41,446 bases of DNA from Flavobacterium sp. CYK-55 (GCF_018413465.1 NZ_JAHCDK010000016.1:1-41446); one strand, 5' to 3'; positions 17,701 to 26,306 are shown, counted from the stretch's first letter. Numbers and translations are program-made. The notes: generated by a model not told the origin, from the letters alone.

Positions 17701-19992
17701 GGTTCAACAACCTCTATGATTGTTGCTGACGGTTCGGGGGAGCTCAGAAAAACATATACCGCAACGGGTTCTTTTGTTTATCCGATAGGTGATAACACAT
17801 CAACACTTGAGTACAGCCCGGTAACTGTAAATGTTACAGCTGCAAGCGGTTTTTCATCTGCTTATGTAGGCGTGAATTTAGAAGACAAAAAACACGATGA
17901 TAACAGCAGTACGACGCATTATTTGACTCGTTCTTGGAAAGTTTCTCAATCTGGTATTACCGGTTGCACAGCTACCGTTACCGGAACTTATTTGAATACA
18001 GTTGCAGATGTTACCGGAACATTGGGTAGCATTAAAGCTGCACAACTCAATGGTTCATTTAATCAAGCAACCAATCCTTGGGTTAAAACCGGGGGAAGTG
18101 TTTTATCGGGTACAACCTTAACTTACACGGGTGCTAATATAACGGCAGGACAAGTATCAACTTTTACCGGAATAACTTCGGCTGACCCTACAGTAAGTAT
18201 CAGTGGCGGAGGAATTTCAATCTGTAAAGATGCTTCAGCTCCAACACTTGTTGCGAATCCTTCTGGAGATGGTGCTTTTACCTACGCATGGTCGGGCGCT
18301 ATTTCCGGTAGTACAACATCGGCATCAGTATTGGCTGATACAAGTGTATCGGGTGCTAATGCATATACAGTTGTGGTGAAAGATGCAAACGGAATTAGTT
18401 CAGCTACCAGCAGTGCTGTGACGGTAACGGTTGGTCCAACTACAACTTGGTCAGGTACTGCATGGGACAACAGTGCTCCTGTTGCAACATCAACTGTTGT
18501 TTTTGACGGAGATTATGTTGCATCAAGTAATATTAACGCTTGTAAAATTACAGTCAACAGTGGTGTGGTTAATATTCCTAGTGGTTACAATGTAACTATT
18601 GATGGAGCTTTAACAGTAACCGGTGGTAGCTTTACACTTGAGAATAATGCCAATTTGATTCAAAATACAACAACGGCCAATTCTGGTAATATCATTGTTA
18701 AAAGAAACAGTTCTGCTTTGCTCAGACAAGATTATACCTTGTGGTCATCACCGGTTTCAGGGCAAAATTTATTGAGTTTTTCACCGCAAACCTTAACGAA
18801 TCGTTTTTATACTTATGCTACCTCGCCAAGTAATGTTTTTGTTGCGGTGCCAAGCCCGTTAACGACCAACTTTGCTGATGCAAAAGGATATTTAATTCGT
18901 ATGCCCAACAACTGGACACCATCAATACCAACGGCATATAATGGTTCTTTTACAGGTGTCCCGCACAACGGAACCTACAATGTAACTATGGATGATTTTG
19001 GAGCGGGTAATCGATTTAACTTGGTGGGTAATCCATATCCTTCGCCTATTTCTATGTCTACTTTTGTGAGTGAGAACAGCAACATTACCGGAACTTTGTA
19101 TTTCTGGAGAAAAACCAATAATGCGGCCAGTCCGACCTATTGTTCATGGGCGGGCGGTGTTTTTGTATCGAACGGTGAAGCTCAAGTATTTAATCCAAAC
19201 GGAATTATTCAAACCGGTCAAGGGTTTTTTGTTGAAGCCAATGGCTCAGGAACTTCGTTAGCGTTTAACAATTCACAGCGAGTATCTAATTTCAACAATC
19301 AGTTTTTCAGAAATGCCAGTACTGATGAGCACCATGTAGTATGGCTTAATGCCACTAATGCTTCAGGAGCCTTTTCACAGATGGCTTTAGGATATCATTC
19401 AGGAGCAACTGCCGGAATTGATTTATACGATGGTAAATACTTGAACGATGGTCCAATTGCGTTGAATAGTGTGGTTAATCAAGTTGATTACACCATTCAG
19501 GGAAGATCTTTTCCGTTGGACCCTTCAGATGTTGTTCCTTTGAGTTTTAACGCAACCACAGCAGGAGATTACACGATTGCTATTGATCATGCTGAAGGTG
19601 TTTTTGCTACTACGCAAGACATTTTCTTGAAAGACAACCTAAACAATACCATTCATGATTTAAAAACAGGCGGATATAGTTTTACAACTCCCGCCGGATA
19701 TGTTAATAATCGTTTTGAAATCGTATATGTGAATTTGCTTAAAACCGATGCACCGGCATTTAATGCCAATTCTATTGTTGCATACAAACAAAATCAGCAA
19801 TTGATTATTAACTCTGGTAAGGTTTTAATGCGTCAAGTTAAGCTTTATGATTTGCGCGGAAGATTGATTCTTGAAAAGGATAAAATTAATGCCCATGAGA
19901 TTCAACTCAATACAGGTTCTCAAACGCAAGTATTCATTGCCAAAATTACATCAGATAATGATCAAACTGTAACCCTCAAGGTTGCTAACTAA
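14767..19992 (+). CDS. Giant T9SS-secreted beta-helix protein with type C sorting signal (~1741 aa)
   Basis: ATG 14767 gives a compact signal peptide (MKTKANLFLFK, core ITLFLLVLLSM, cleavage near AKA-Q). ATG 14725 in the same frame would add 14 residues and lies very near a weak promoter box, so 14767 is preferred. Residues ~30-95 look G8-like (GNWSASGSWTR, then DTVVIVSGHTITVNG). Residues ~250-290 match the autotransporter-associated beta-strand repeat (GKLTISGNNTYTGTTTLSGG). A second GHT-type strand set follows near residue 440, then a long beta-helix to ~1150. An Ig-like segment precedes the shared C-terminal block at ~1225-1741 (LLRQDYTLWSSPVSGQ, NLVGNPYPSPISM, FWRKTNN, IFLKDNLNNTIHDL). 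The last ~80 residues are the type C signal, ending VTLKVAN. It is probably a surface-attached structural or adhesive protein; the ligand is unknown. Confidence 0.88.
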   Translation: MKTKANLFLFKITLFLLVLLSMQAAKAQATFNSQATGNWSASGSWTRVSGTDADGVPDSNDTVVIVSGHTITVNGTFACSSITVGPVSNTVSTLSFNSGSSLTVSGTVSLGNSGNANRRGSIVMTNGGTLSCTGFVLNNAGANTFTTGTGLVVLTATNTLPATVFTAFNDLQISSGTTKLGANTTISGVLDLTSGNLDVNSFTASAAELTGSGNLINSSTADIFTVGSGNTDNSYSGVMSATTAANLAITKTGTGKLTISGNNTYTGTTTLSGGTLEIAAADRIANGSPINFNGGTFSTGATTGFNETLGVASLNANSSIKLGTGVHTLTFANSSAATWGTFILTIDGWSGTGGSTGTASEGKIQVGTGGLIAAQLLKVQFTGFPLGATITASGELVPSKNIFYSKGSLASQTAANWNSKRDGSGTDATAADFTAGTFFVIQNGHTMTNSGAWSLSGTSSKLQIESGGTLVAPTAVTLAGATTFQIDNGATYIHQNTSSWASTIFAGTEVFGNSSTIEINRTNTTLPINNAYGNLTINLTTDPGANISFANLLTTINGNLSIQNTQSREVRLLANTTATLNIAGDLTISGATSNFVFTSGSGIATVNVAGNTTISGGTLNLSGGSANGLLNCTGNFTHTGGTVTETGTATGCLISMVGNTAKVIESTGFANTVNFTITPNGSGTVEVATGKTFVVAGTTVFNILSSSSGIELTVNGTLNRTSSGAITASGDLSFASGGKYISNFATATIPTATWNANSTLQIDASIASNEFTESFGHVVINGASAFNMVTGATNPTIQGNLTISTTGTVGLSNSTTSASTLTVNGDLIIDTNGTLIIDNSNGTSNISKKIVVNGNYNQSTGTLNFCNSTGAITPATRNAQLDVYGDFSHTGGLLTETASDTDMITRINLLGTASKNFETTGQTGLVELVINKSGTIGNDFASLSASSAISHKLTLTDGLLVLGSNHLTMAAAATITSPGSTTSMIVADGSGELRKTYTATGSFVYPIGDNTSTLEYSPVTVNVTAASGFSSAYVGVNLEDKKHDDNSSTTHYLTRSWKVSQSGITGCTATVTGTYLNTVADVTGTLGSIKAAQLNGSFNQATNPWVKTGGSVLSGTTLTYTGANITAGQVSTFTGITSADPTVSISGGGISICKDASAPTLVANPSGDGAFTYAWSGAISGSTTSASVLADTSVSGANAYTVVVKDANGISSATSSAVTVTVGPTTTWSGTAWDNSAPVATSTVVFDGDYVASSNINACKITVNSGVVNIPSGYNVTIDGALTVTGGSFTLENNANLIQNTTTANSGNIIVKRNSSALLRQDYTLWSSPVSGQNLLSFSPQTLTNRFYTYATSPSNVFVAVPSPLTTNFADAKGYLIRMPNNWTPSIPTAYNGSFTGVPHNGTYNVTMDDFGAGNRFNLVGNPYPSPISMSTFVSENSNITGTLYFWRKTNNAASPTYCSWAGGVFVSNGEAQVFNPNGIIQTGQGFFVEANGSGTSLAFNNSQRVSNFNNQFFRNASTDEHHVVWLNATNASGAFSQMALGYHSGATAGIDLYDGKYLNDGPIALNSVVNQVDYTIQGRSFPLDPSDVVPLSFNATTAGDYTIAIDHAEGVFATTQDIFLKDNLNNTIHDLKTGGYSFTTPAGYVNNRFEIVYVNLLKTDAPAFNANSIVAYKQNQQLIINSGKVLMRQVKLYDLRGRLILEKDKINAHEIQLNTGSQTQVFIAKITSDNDQTVTLKVAN

Positions 19993-20015
19993 TACACTTC
20001 TACTTATTATAAATG

Positions 20016-20044
20016 AGCCCTGTTTTGACGCAGGGCTTTTTTTT
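20016..20044 (+). terminator. Intrinsic terminator after the 14767 gene
   Basis: AGCCCTG (20016-20022) pairs with CAGGGCT (20031-20037) across an 8-nt loop, followed by a T-run. Confidence 0.83.
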
Positions 20045-20430
20045 ATATCAATGTTTAATTGTAAGTTATAACTTATAATAAAGTTAATAATAATGCATTT
20101 CATCGATAAAATTGCGCATTTTATCGGATTTTTCGTTTCGCTTTTTAATTTCGTAATCGATTGTTCAAGTCAAAAGTTGGTTTTTGAATGACAATTGGAT
20201 ATTTAATGTCTACTTGATTTTGTCGGATTTTTTATTTTTTAAAAAACCAAAGAGTTTAGATTAAATATTTGATTTTAAGAAAGTTAAAAATGTTTGTAAG
20301 TATTTTAATAACTTTTTTATATGTCTTTCATCGGATTTTTGATTTGAATTTCCTTTGCAGCGGCGAAAGTGTCAATTCGCTGTTCAGAGTAGAGCAACAA
20401 AACAAAAAATTAAATCAAACTCAATTACAG
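20045..20430. other. Intergenic region rich in ATCGGATTTTT motifs
   Basis: About 385 bp of AT-rich DNA. Related motifs occur at 20098-20106 (TTTCATCGA), 20119-20133 (TTTTATCGGATTTTT), 20218-20232 (TTTTGTCGGATTTTT) and 20326-20340 (TTTCATCGGATTTTT). The last lies inside an upstream in-frame extension of the next gene (20269-20430), which supports that extension being non-coding. No perfect -7 box was found. Confidence 0.5.
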
Positions 20431-23400
20431 ATGAAAACAATTTGTGATGACCAGACAATGCGCAATGTTTCATACCTATATATAGGTATGAGTAATTTCC
20501 AAAAATGGCTGTTGTGTGTGATGTTACTTTTAGGAGGTACTGTATCAGCAGCTACCATTACCAGTACAACTACTGGTGGGACTTGGTCAACGGGCTCTAC
20601 TTGGGTAGGAGGCGTTGTTCCCGGAACTGCCGATACGGTTATTATTGCTAGTGGTGCTACTGTTACTTTAACAGCGGCCAGAACAGTTGTCAACGTTACC
20701 ATTAATACTGGAGGAATATTAAATATTGGCTCGGTCAATGCACTCACTGTGTCTGGGAATTTTGTAAATAACGGAACCTTCAGTGCTACAACCGGTAGGC
20801 TCTATTTGACCGGAACAACCGGAAGTTTTACCAATGCCGGAAGTTTTACTATGGGCGCGGGAAGGCTTTACTTAGCAGGAAATTTAACGAGTGCCGGGAC
20901 ACATACTTTAACCGGAACTCAAGTCCGTCTTACCGGAAATGCAACACAAAGCTTAGCTGGTTTCACAACCACAGGTTTGTTCAATATGCAAAAAACTGGT
21001 GGGACTGCTACTTTAATCGGAAACGTAAGTTCTGGAGGAATTACTGTCAATGGATCTGGAGGCTCAGTACTTAATTTAGGTTCGGGTCTTACGCATACTA
21101 CAACCAACGTGGTTACCTTAACGTCAGGAACTATGAACGGTGGTTCAAGTACACTGAACATTAGTGTGATCAGCACCGGAGCATGGGCAGGTACGGGTAC
21201 TGTGTTTGTAGCCGGAACCGGTAAAGTTGTTTTTAATGCTGCGGGTAATCAAACCCTCTCGGCTACCACAACAAATTTTAATAACCTGACCTTTGCAGGG
21301 TCGGGAACCAAAACAGTTACCACAACCCGATGTATTGTTAATGGTATTCTTTCTATGGAAGGAACTTCAACTATGTCAGCAGCGCCAACATACGGTACTG
21401 CGGCATCATTGATTTATAATACAGCAACAGCCAGAACTGCCGGTGCAGAGTGGTTGGCTACTTTTGCAGCAAGCGGTGGGGTAACCATATCAAATACCGG
21501 GGCTATAACAGCTAATGCTGCTAAAGTATTCAATGCTTCAGTGCCTTTGACCGTTAATGCAGGAGCAACTTTAAATTCCAATAATTTTCAGTTTACATTT
21601 GGAGGTAATTTTAATAAATCCGGAACATTCAATGCCGGAAGTTCACCTATTGTAATTGCCAATACAATGGCAGCTCAATCTATATCAGGATTCACTACCA
21701 CAGGGTTAATGAGTATGACCAAAACAGCAGGAACGGCAACCTTAACGGGTAATGTTTCATGTAATGGAATCACCATCAACGGAACCGGTGGGACACTCAA
21801 TTTAGGGGCGGCTTTAACACATACAACTTCGGGCGTGGTTACTTTAACGGCCGGAGCTTTGAATGCATCTTCATGTACTTTAAATGTTAATCCGATCAGT
21901 GCTACTGCCTGGAACGGAACCGGAACCGTTTTTACAGCCGGAACCAGTACCGTTAATTTTGGCGCTGCCGGAAATCAGACTTTATCGGCATCAGCAACTA
22001 CTTTCAACAACTTGACTTTTTCAAATTCAGGAATCAAGACATTAACCACGGCCAACTGTACCGTTAGCGGGATTCTTTCTATGGAAGGAACGGCTACCGT
22101 ATCAGCAACGCCAACCTACGGAGCTTCAGCAACACTTAGATATAACACAACTACAGCAAGAACTGCCGGAGTTGAATGGATTACACCATTTGCCGCTACA
22201 GGTGGTGTAAATATTGTCGGCTCTGGTGTGATTACGATGAATGCGGCTAAGGTTTTTAATGCTTCAGTACCGTTGACTATTAATTCAGGAGCTTCGATGG
22301 CTACTAATAATTTACAGCTCAATTTGGGAGGAAACTTCACCAATTCAGGAACCTTTACAGCAGGAAGTTCGCCAATTGTTATTGATAATACCATGGCAAC
22401 TCAAAGTATAGCCGGATTTGCAACCACAGGTTTGGTAACTTTTGGCAAAGCATCCGGAACCGCTACCTTAACCGGAAATATTTCAGGCTCTGGTTTGACT
22501 GTAAATGCAACAGCTGGAACATTGAATCTCGGGTCGGCTTTAACGCATACTTTTTCAGGAAATTTAACGCGAACTGCAGGAACCTTAAACTTAGGGTCGA
22601 GTACCCTTAGAATTGCGGGTTCTGTGAGTGGAACTGGAGGAACTTTTACCGCGAGCACTGGTACTGTTGAATACAATGGTGCGGCGCAAAGTATTGTTAA
22701 TTTGGCTTATTACGAATTAAGCTTAAGTGGTTCTGGAACCAAAACTTTTGCAGCAGCGACAACTGTTTCAAATGTCATTGCTATTGCATCTGGAGTTAAC
22801 GCTAATTTAGGGACTGGATTCACTCATACGTCTAACGGTTTATCTTTTGCGGGTACACTACAAGTTATTGGCTCATGGGGAGGAACCGGATCAGGAGCTG
22901 CCAATGTCAATACAACTTATTTTGCTGCTGCAAGCGGACGAATCAATAACAATTGTAGTATTCCAACCATAACTGTTCAGCCTACTACACCAACAGCTAC
23001 TTGCTCAGGATCGGGTGTTCAAAATATATCAGTAACTGCAAGCGGTTCGGGATTAACTTATTCATGGAGAAGAGGCGGAGTTGCGCTGACCAATGGCGGT
23101 GTCATATCAGGACAAGGAACAGCCACCTTAACGCTCACGGCCCCAACTGCTGCTGAAGCCGGAAGTTATGATGTTGTGGTTACAGGTACCTGTTCAACAT
23201 CGGTAACCTCTACTGCGGTAACAGTAACAGTAAATGCTACACCAGCCCTCACCACACAGCCCTCGGCACAAGCGGTTTGTCAAGCCGGTTCAGGTTCGTT
23301 TGCTGTTGCTACTTCGGCCACAAGCCCAACTTACCAATGGCAATATTCAACCAATCCGGTGACTAGCTGGACCAATACCAATGGTTTAACCGGTTTTACC

Positions 23401-25368
23401 GGACATACGACAGCCACTTTGTCTTTTACCAATATTGCTTTAGCTAGAGACAATACCAACTTTAGATGTGTGGTTACCGGAACCAACACTTGTGCTACAA
23501 ATTCAAATGTAGCTTTGCTTACCGTTTCACCAACGGCGGCTGTTGGAACCATTACGGGTAATCAATCAATTTGCAGCGGCTATGAGCCCAATGACGATAT
23601 TACGCTTTCAAGTGCTTCGGGAAATATTCAATGGCAAAGTGCCGATGATGCTGGTTTTACTGTAAATGTAGCCGGTCTTGGTACAAATTCAACCACTTTG
23701 ACTTCAGCAGAAATAGGTGTTTTAACACAAACCAAATATTTTAGAGCCCAAGTAAGTAGTGGTGCTTGTTCACCGGTATTCTCTTCAGTAGTGGCTGTAA
23801 CCATCAGCAGTACTACTTGGACTTCAGCAGCCGGCGGATCATGGACCAACGGAGAGCCAACTGCAACAACCGCGGCGATTATTTCATACAACTATGCAAC
23901 AACACATGATTTGTCAGCATGTACATTAACGGTCAATAATAATGCGGTAGTTACTGTAAACAGTGGTGATAGTATAGTTTTGAATGGCGCTCTCACAGTG
24001 GTTTCAGGTTCGTCATTTACTTTGAGCAACAATGCTAATTTGGTTCAAAATGCTGATGTTGCTAACTCGGGTAATATTGTGGTAAACCGATCAACGGCAG
24101 CACTCATGCGACAAGATTATGTTTTATGGTCTTCGCCGGTAAGCGGACAGCAATTACAGGCTTTTTCGCCCAATACTTTGTCAAATCGCTTTTATACTTA
24201 TAATCCGAGTACAAACAATTATGCAGCTGTGGCATCACCGTCAACCACTAACTTTGCCGATGGGCAAGGATATCTGATTCGTTTGCCTAATACACATCCG
24301 GCTGCACCAACGGTATGGACCGGAACTTTTACAGGTGTTCCGCATACCGGACCTTATAGCGTTTCGGTCACTTCAGGAACTTATAACGCAGTCGGAAATC
24401 CGTATCCATCTACTATTGATGCAGATGCTTTTATTGCCGAAAACAGTCTAACTGAAGCGCTATATTTCTGGAGAAAAACCAATAACGCAGCTACCTCGTC
24501 TTATGCTACTTATACTTTGGCAGGTGGTGTTTCAAACTCGGCTGGAGATCCATTGGGATTAATTCCAAATGGCGCCATTCAAGTAGGGCAGGGCTTTATT
24601 GCTCAAGCAACTTCGTCAAGTCTAGATTTTACCAATGCCATGAGGATCAACAACAGTGACAATCAGTTTTTACGATTATCATCGGCCAATCGAAGCCGAA
24701 TTTGGTTGAATTTGACTAATGATGCGGGCTATTTCGGGCAAACTATGGTGTCTTATATGCCAGATGCTACTGTAGATGTTGATGCGGCTATTGATGGTCG
24801 ATATATCAATGATTGTCAAACGGCCTTGACTTCAATCATTAATAATGAAGAGTTTTCTATTCAAGGCAGACCACTTCCGTTAGCGCTTACAGATGTTGTT
24901 CAGCTCGGTTTTAAATGTGTCGATGCCGGTAATTTTAGTATTGCTATTGGTCAAACCGATGGAATGTTTGCTGCTGATGAAGAAAACTTGCCGGTTTATT
25001 TAAAAGATAACTTGACCGGAACAATTCACGATCTCAAAGCCGGAGCTTATAGTTTTGCTGCGCAGTCTGGAGTTGACAATACACGTTTTGAATTGGTTTA
25101 TGAAAATTTACTTTCAACACAAAATCCGGCTTTTAATAATCAATCAGTGATTGTGTACAAACAAAGCAATAATCAATGGGTCATCAATTCAGGAGCTGTT
25201 AAAATCAAATCATATCAAGTATATGATGTTCAAGGACGTGTTTTGATCTCACAAGATCATATTTTTGCTTCTGAAGCCAAATTCACTGCCGCTGCAACCC
25301 GCGAAGTTTTGATTGTAAAAATTACTTCAGTTGATGGGCAAATCGTTACGCAAAAAATTATGAATTAA
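20431..25368 (+). CDS. Giant T9SS-secreted repeat protein with type C sorting signal (~1645 aa)
   Basis: The frame is open from ATG 20269. ATG 20431 is preferred because an A-rich leader precedes it and the upstream part carries intergenic-type motifs. ATG 20488 (MSNFQKWLL) would also leave a complete signal peptide. With start 20431 the signal peptide ends near residue 40 (core WLLCVMLLLGGTVSA). Residues ~50-115 are G8-like (TWSTGSTWVGGVVPGTADTV). Residues ~190-680 contain two ~243-aa tandem repeats plus the start of a third. Residues ~841-1035 are two Ig-like domains. Residues ~1128-1645 are the block shared with the other type C proteins (LMRQDYVLWSSPVSGQ, AVGNPYPSTIDAD, FWRKTNN, YLKDNLTGTIHDL). 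It ends in the type C signal (YQVYDVQGRVLI, terminal VTQKIMN). Surface adhesin or matrix role inferred. The palindrome at 20471-20490 overlaps the 5' end. Confidence 0.87.
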   Translation: MKTICDDQTMRNVSYLYIGMSNFQKWLLCVMLLLGGTVSAATITSTTTGGTWSTGSTWVGGVVPGTADTVIIASGATVTLTAARTVVNVTINTGGILNIGSVNALTVSGNFVNNGTFSATTGRLYLTGTTGSFTNAGSFTMGAGRLYLAGNLTSAGTHTLTGTQVRLTGNATQSLAGFTTTGLFNMQKTGGTATLIGNVSSGGITVNGSGGSVLNLGSGLTHTTTNVVTLTSGTMNGGSSTLNISVISTGAWAGTGTVFVAGTGKVVFNAAGNQTLSATTTNFNNLTFAGSGTKTVTTTRCIVNGILSMEGTSTMSAAPTYGTAASLIYNTATARTAGAEWLATFAASGGVTISNTGAITANAAKVFNASVPLTVNAGATLNSNNFQFTFGGNFNKSGTFNAGSSPIVIANTMAAQSISGFTTTGLMSMTKTAGTATLTGNVSCNGITINGTGGTLNLGAALTHTTSGVVTLTAGALNASSCTLNVNPISATAWNGTGTVFTAGTSTVNFGAAGNQTLSASATTFNNLTFSNSGIKTLTTANCTVSGILSMEGTATVSATPTYGASATLRYNTTTARTAGVEWITPFAATGGVNIVGSGVITMNAAKVFNASVPLTINSGASMATNNLQLNLGGNFTNSGTFTAGSSPIVIDNTMATQSIAGFATTGLVTFGKASGTATLTGNISGSGLTVNATAGTLNLGSALTHTFSGNLTRTAGTLNLGSSTLRIAGSVSGTGGTFTASTGTVEYNGAAQSIVNLAYYELSLSGSGTKTFAAATTVSNVIAIASGVNANLGTGFTHTSNGLSFAGTLQVIGSWGGTGSGAANVNTTYFAAASGRINNNCSIPTITVQPTTPTATCSGSGVQNISVTASGSGLTYSWRRGGVALTNGGVISGQGTATLTLTAPTAAEAGSYDVVVTGTCSTSVTSTAVTVTVNATPALTTQPSAQAVCQAGSGSFAVATSATSPTYQWQYSTNPVTSWTNTNGLTGFTGHTTATLSFTNIALARDNTNFRCVVTGTNTCATNSNVALLTVSPTAAVGTITGNQSICSGYEPNDDITLSSASGNIQWQSADDAGFTVNVAGLGTNSTTLTSAEIGVLTQTKYFRAQVSSGACSPVFSSVVAVTISSTTWTSAAGGSWTNGEPTATTAAIISYNYATTHDLSACTLTVNNNAVVTVNSGDSIVLNGALTVVSGSSFTLSNNANLVQNADVANSGNIVVNRSTAALMRQDYVLWSSPVSGQQLQAFSPNTLSNRFYTYNPSTNNYAAVASPSTTNFADGQGYLIRLPNTHPAAPTVWTGTFTGVPHTGPYSVSVTSGTYNAVGNPYPSTIDADAFIAENSLTEALYFWRKTNNAATSSYATYTLAGGVSNSAGDPLGLIPNGAIQVGQGFIAQATSSSLDFTNAMRINNSDNQFLRLSSANRSRIWLNLTNDAGYFGQTMVSYMPDATVDVDAAIDGRYINDCQTALTSIINNEEFSIQGRPLPLALTDVVQLGFKCVDAGNFSIAIGQTDGMFAADEENLPVYLKDNLTGTIHDLKAGAYSFAAQSGVDNTRFELVYENLLSTQNPAFNNQSVIVYKQSNNQWVINSGAVKIKSYQVYDVQGRVLISQDHIFASEAKFTAAATREVLIVKITSVDGQIVTQKIMN
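20471..20490. repeat. Perfect 20-bp palindrome containing the TATATATAGGTAT element (copy 1)
   Basis: CATACCTATA joined to its exact reverse complement TATAGGTATG. The 13-mer TATATATAGGTAT occupies 20477-20489, and the final ATG (20488-20490) is an in-frame candidate start codon of the adhesin gene. Three further copies of the 13-mer lie downstream. Confidence 0.75.
21004..22560 (+). repeat. Long tandem repeats (~243 codons) within the 20431 gene
   Basis: The landmark ATLxGN (ACT/ACG/ACC GCx ACx TTA) occurs at 21004, 21733 and 22459, giving periods of 729 and 726 bp. Each full unit includes LNLGxxLTHTT, AWxGTGTVF, GNQTLSA, ILSMEGT, PTYG and KVFNASVPLT in the same order. Unit 3 is truncated after LTHTFSGN. 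In-frame duplication is the simple explanation. Confidence 0.85.
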
Positions 25369-25373
25369 GTATA

Positions 25374-25388
25374 CTATATATAGGTATA
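25374..25388. repeat. TATATATAGGTAT element, copy 2
   Basis: The 13-mer occupies 25375-25387, starting 7 bp after the stop codon of the adhesin gene. Its context, TATACTATATATAGGTATA, is the copy-1 palindrome core with one C missing. Confidence 0.7.
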
Positions 25389-25418
25389 AAGTCTGCTCGG
25401 TGAGCAGACTTTTTTTTT
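25388..25418 (+). terminator. Intrinsic terminator after the 20431 gene
   Basis: AAAGTCTGCTC (25388-25398) pairs perfectly with 25402-25412 across a 3-nt loop, with a T-run. It abuts TATATATAGGTAT copy 2. Confidence 0.87.
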
Positions 25419-25460
25419 GAAACAAATGTCGGGTTTTGATTGTTTTTTGTGCAACAGATT

Positions 25461-25584
25461 TCTGTGACAAAAAATAAGTTTTGTTTTATTTTGTCACAAA
25501 AGTTGTGACAAATTTTTTTCTCAAGTCATTTTTGTCACAAGTTTTGTGGCATTTTTTTTTCTTCGATGCATTTTGCCACAGAAT
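25461..25584. repeat. Cluster of six alternating inverted repeats, copy 2
   Basis: Same arrangement as at 8453-8576. The hairpin TTTGTCACAA-AAG-TTGTGACAAA (25490-25512) is unchanged. One base differs in unit 5 (TTTTGTGGCA instead of TTCTGTGGCA). Confidence 0.7.
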
Positions 25585-25819
25585 ACATTATTAAATAGAG
25601 AATAGAAATATTACAGCCCAAAACCCGATCTTATTTTATATCATTATTGAATCTAAAGGTAATTTTGCGCTTTTTTTTGTTTTAAAAAGTATAAAAGAGT
25701 GCGATTAAGTGCATTAGAATCATAAAAGGGTCTATAAACTGCACGTTTTTTTGGGCGAATGGCACGAGATTTTGATTTTTTGCAGCTTTAACGAGTTTTG
25801 GTGTTGTTGACCGAAAATA

Positions 25820-25851
25820 TTTCAGTAGCCGGTGTGTTGGTCATAAGTTTG
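25820..25851 (+). promoter_or_regulatory. Candidate promoter of the small secreted-protein gene, copy 2
   Basis: TAAGTTTG (25844-25851) with TTTC (25820-25823) 20 bp upstream, as in copy 1. One base between the two elements differs (the position matching 8825). Confidence 0.6.
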
Positions 25852-25885
25852 TCATGTACAAATGAAACAACAAACACACAGAATT

Positions 25886-26215
25886 ATGAAATCAATCATC
25901 AACACCATCGCCGCTTCAGTAAACGTGAAAATGTTATTGGTAGTTGCCGTTATGTTGGTTTCATCTTCAAATGCATTTGCACAAACTACCATTGAAGTTC
26001 CTGCACAAACTACTGCATCAACTTCAGCAGTTGAGTCAAACAGCAACATGAACATGGTTTCATGGTTTATGATGACCAAACAAACTGCCAACGGTGTAAT
26101 CACCAAAGAGAACACCGCTAAAAAACAAATGATTACTTCAGGAATTGCTCCAAATCGTTTGTTGATTAAAGTATTGTTGAAAAAAGCTTCACAATACGGT
26201 TCAAACATCGCATAG
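25886..26215 (+). CDS. Small secreted protein of unknown function, copy 2 (109 aa)
   Basis: The nucleotide and protein sequences are identical to the gene at 8878-9207: signal peptide with cleavage before Q33, then a ~77-aa mature chain with NMNMVSWFMMTKQT and a basic tail containing NRLLIKVLLKKA. ATG 25886 is preferred over ATG 25862 because the likely promoter box ends at 25851. It stands between the 20431 and 26586 adhesin genes and has its own terminator. Complete identity over 330 bp, beside six differences in the upstream leader, suggests recent duplication, gene conversion or strong constraint. The function is unknown. Confidence 0.8.
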   Translation: MKSIINTIAASVNVKMLLVVAVMLVSSSNAFAQTTIEVPAQTTASTSAVESNSNMNMVSWFMMTKQTANGVITKENTAKKQMITSGIAPNRLLIKVLLKKASQYGSNIA

Positions 26216-26248
26216 TTTTATTTTTAACATAGTTAGGTTAACTCAGAG

Positions 26249-26281
26249 AGCCTCCTTCGTCAAGGGAGGCTTTCACTTTTT
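26249..26281 (+). terminator. Intrinsic terminator of small gene copy 2
   Basis: AGCCTCC pairs with GGAGGCT across 9 nt, followed by TTCACTTTTTT; identical to copy 1. It ends the duplicated cassette. Confidence 0.8.
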
Positions 26282-26291
26282 TAGAACAACA

Positions 26292-26306
26292 TTATATATA
26301 GGTATA
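26292..26306. repeat. TATATATAGGTAT element, copy 3
   Basis: The 13-mer occupies 26293-26305, 11 bp after the end of cassette copy 2, in the same orientation as the other copies. Only the right half of the copy-1 palindrome is kept. Confidence 0.65.

Larger units (their letters stand above)
25450..26281 (+). repeat. Duplicated 832-bp cassette, copy 2
   Basis: Copy of 8442-9273 in the same orientation, differing at six positions that all lie upstream of the small gene. As with copy 1, it begins shortly after the terminator of a large adhesin gene and ends just after the small gene's own terminator. It is flanked by TATATATAGGTAT elements (25375 on the left; 26293 and 26338 on the right) that copy 1 lacks. 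Confidence 0.93.

Noticed and set aside
20269..20430. In-frame upstream extension of the 20431 gene
   Set aside because: It contains an intergenic-type TTTCATCGGATTTTT motif and would place 94 residues before the signal-peptide cleavage site. Starts at 20431 or 20488 fit better.
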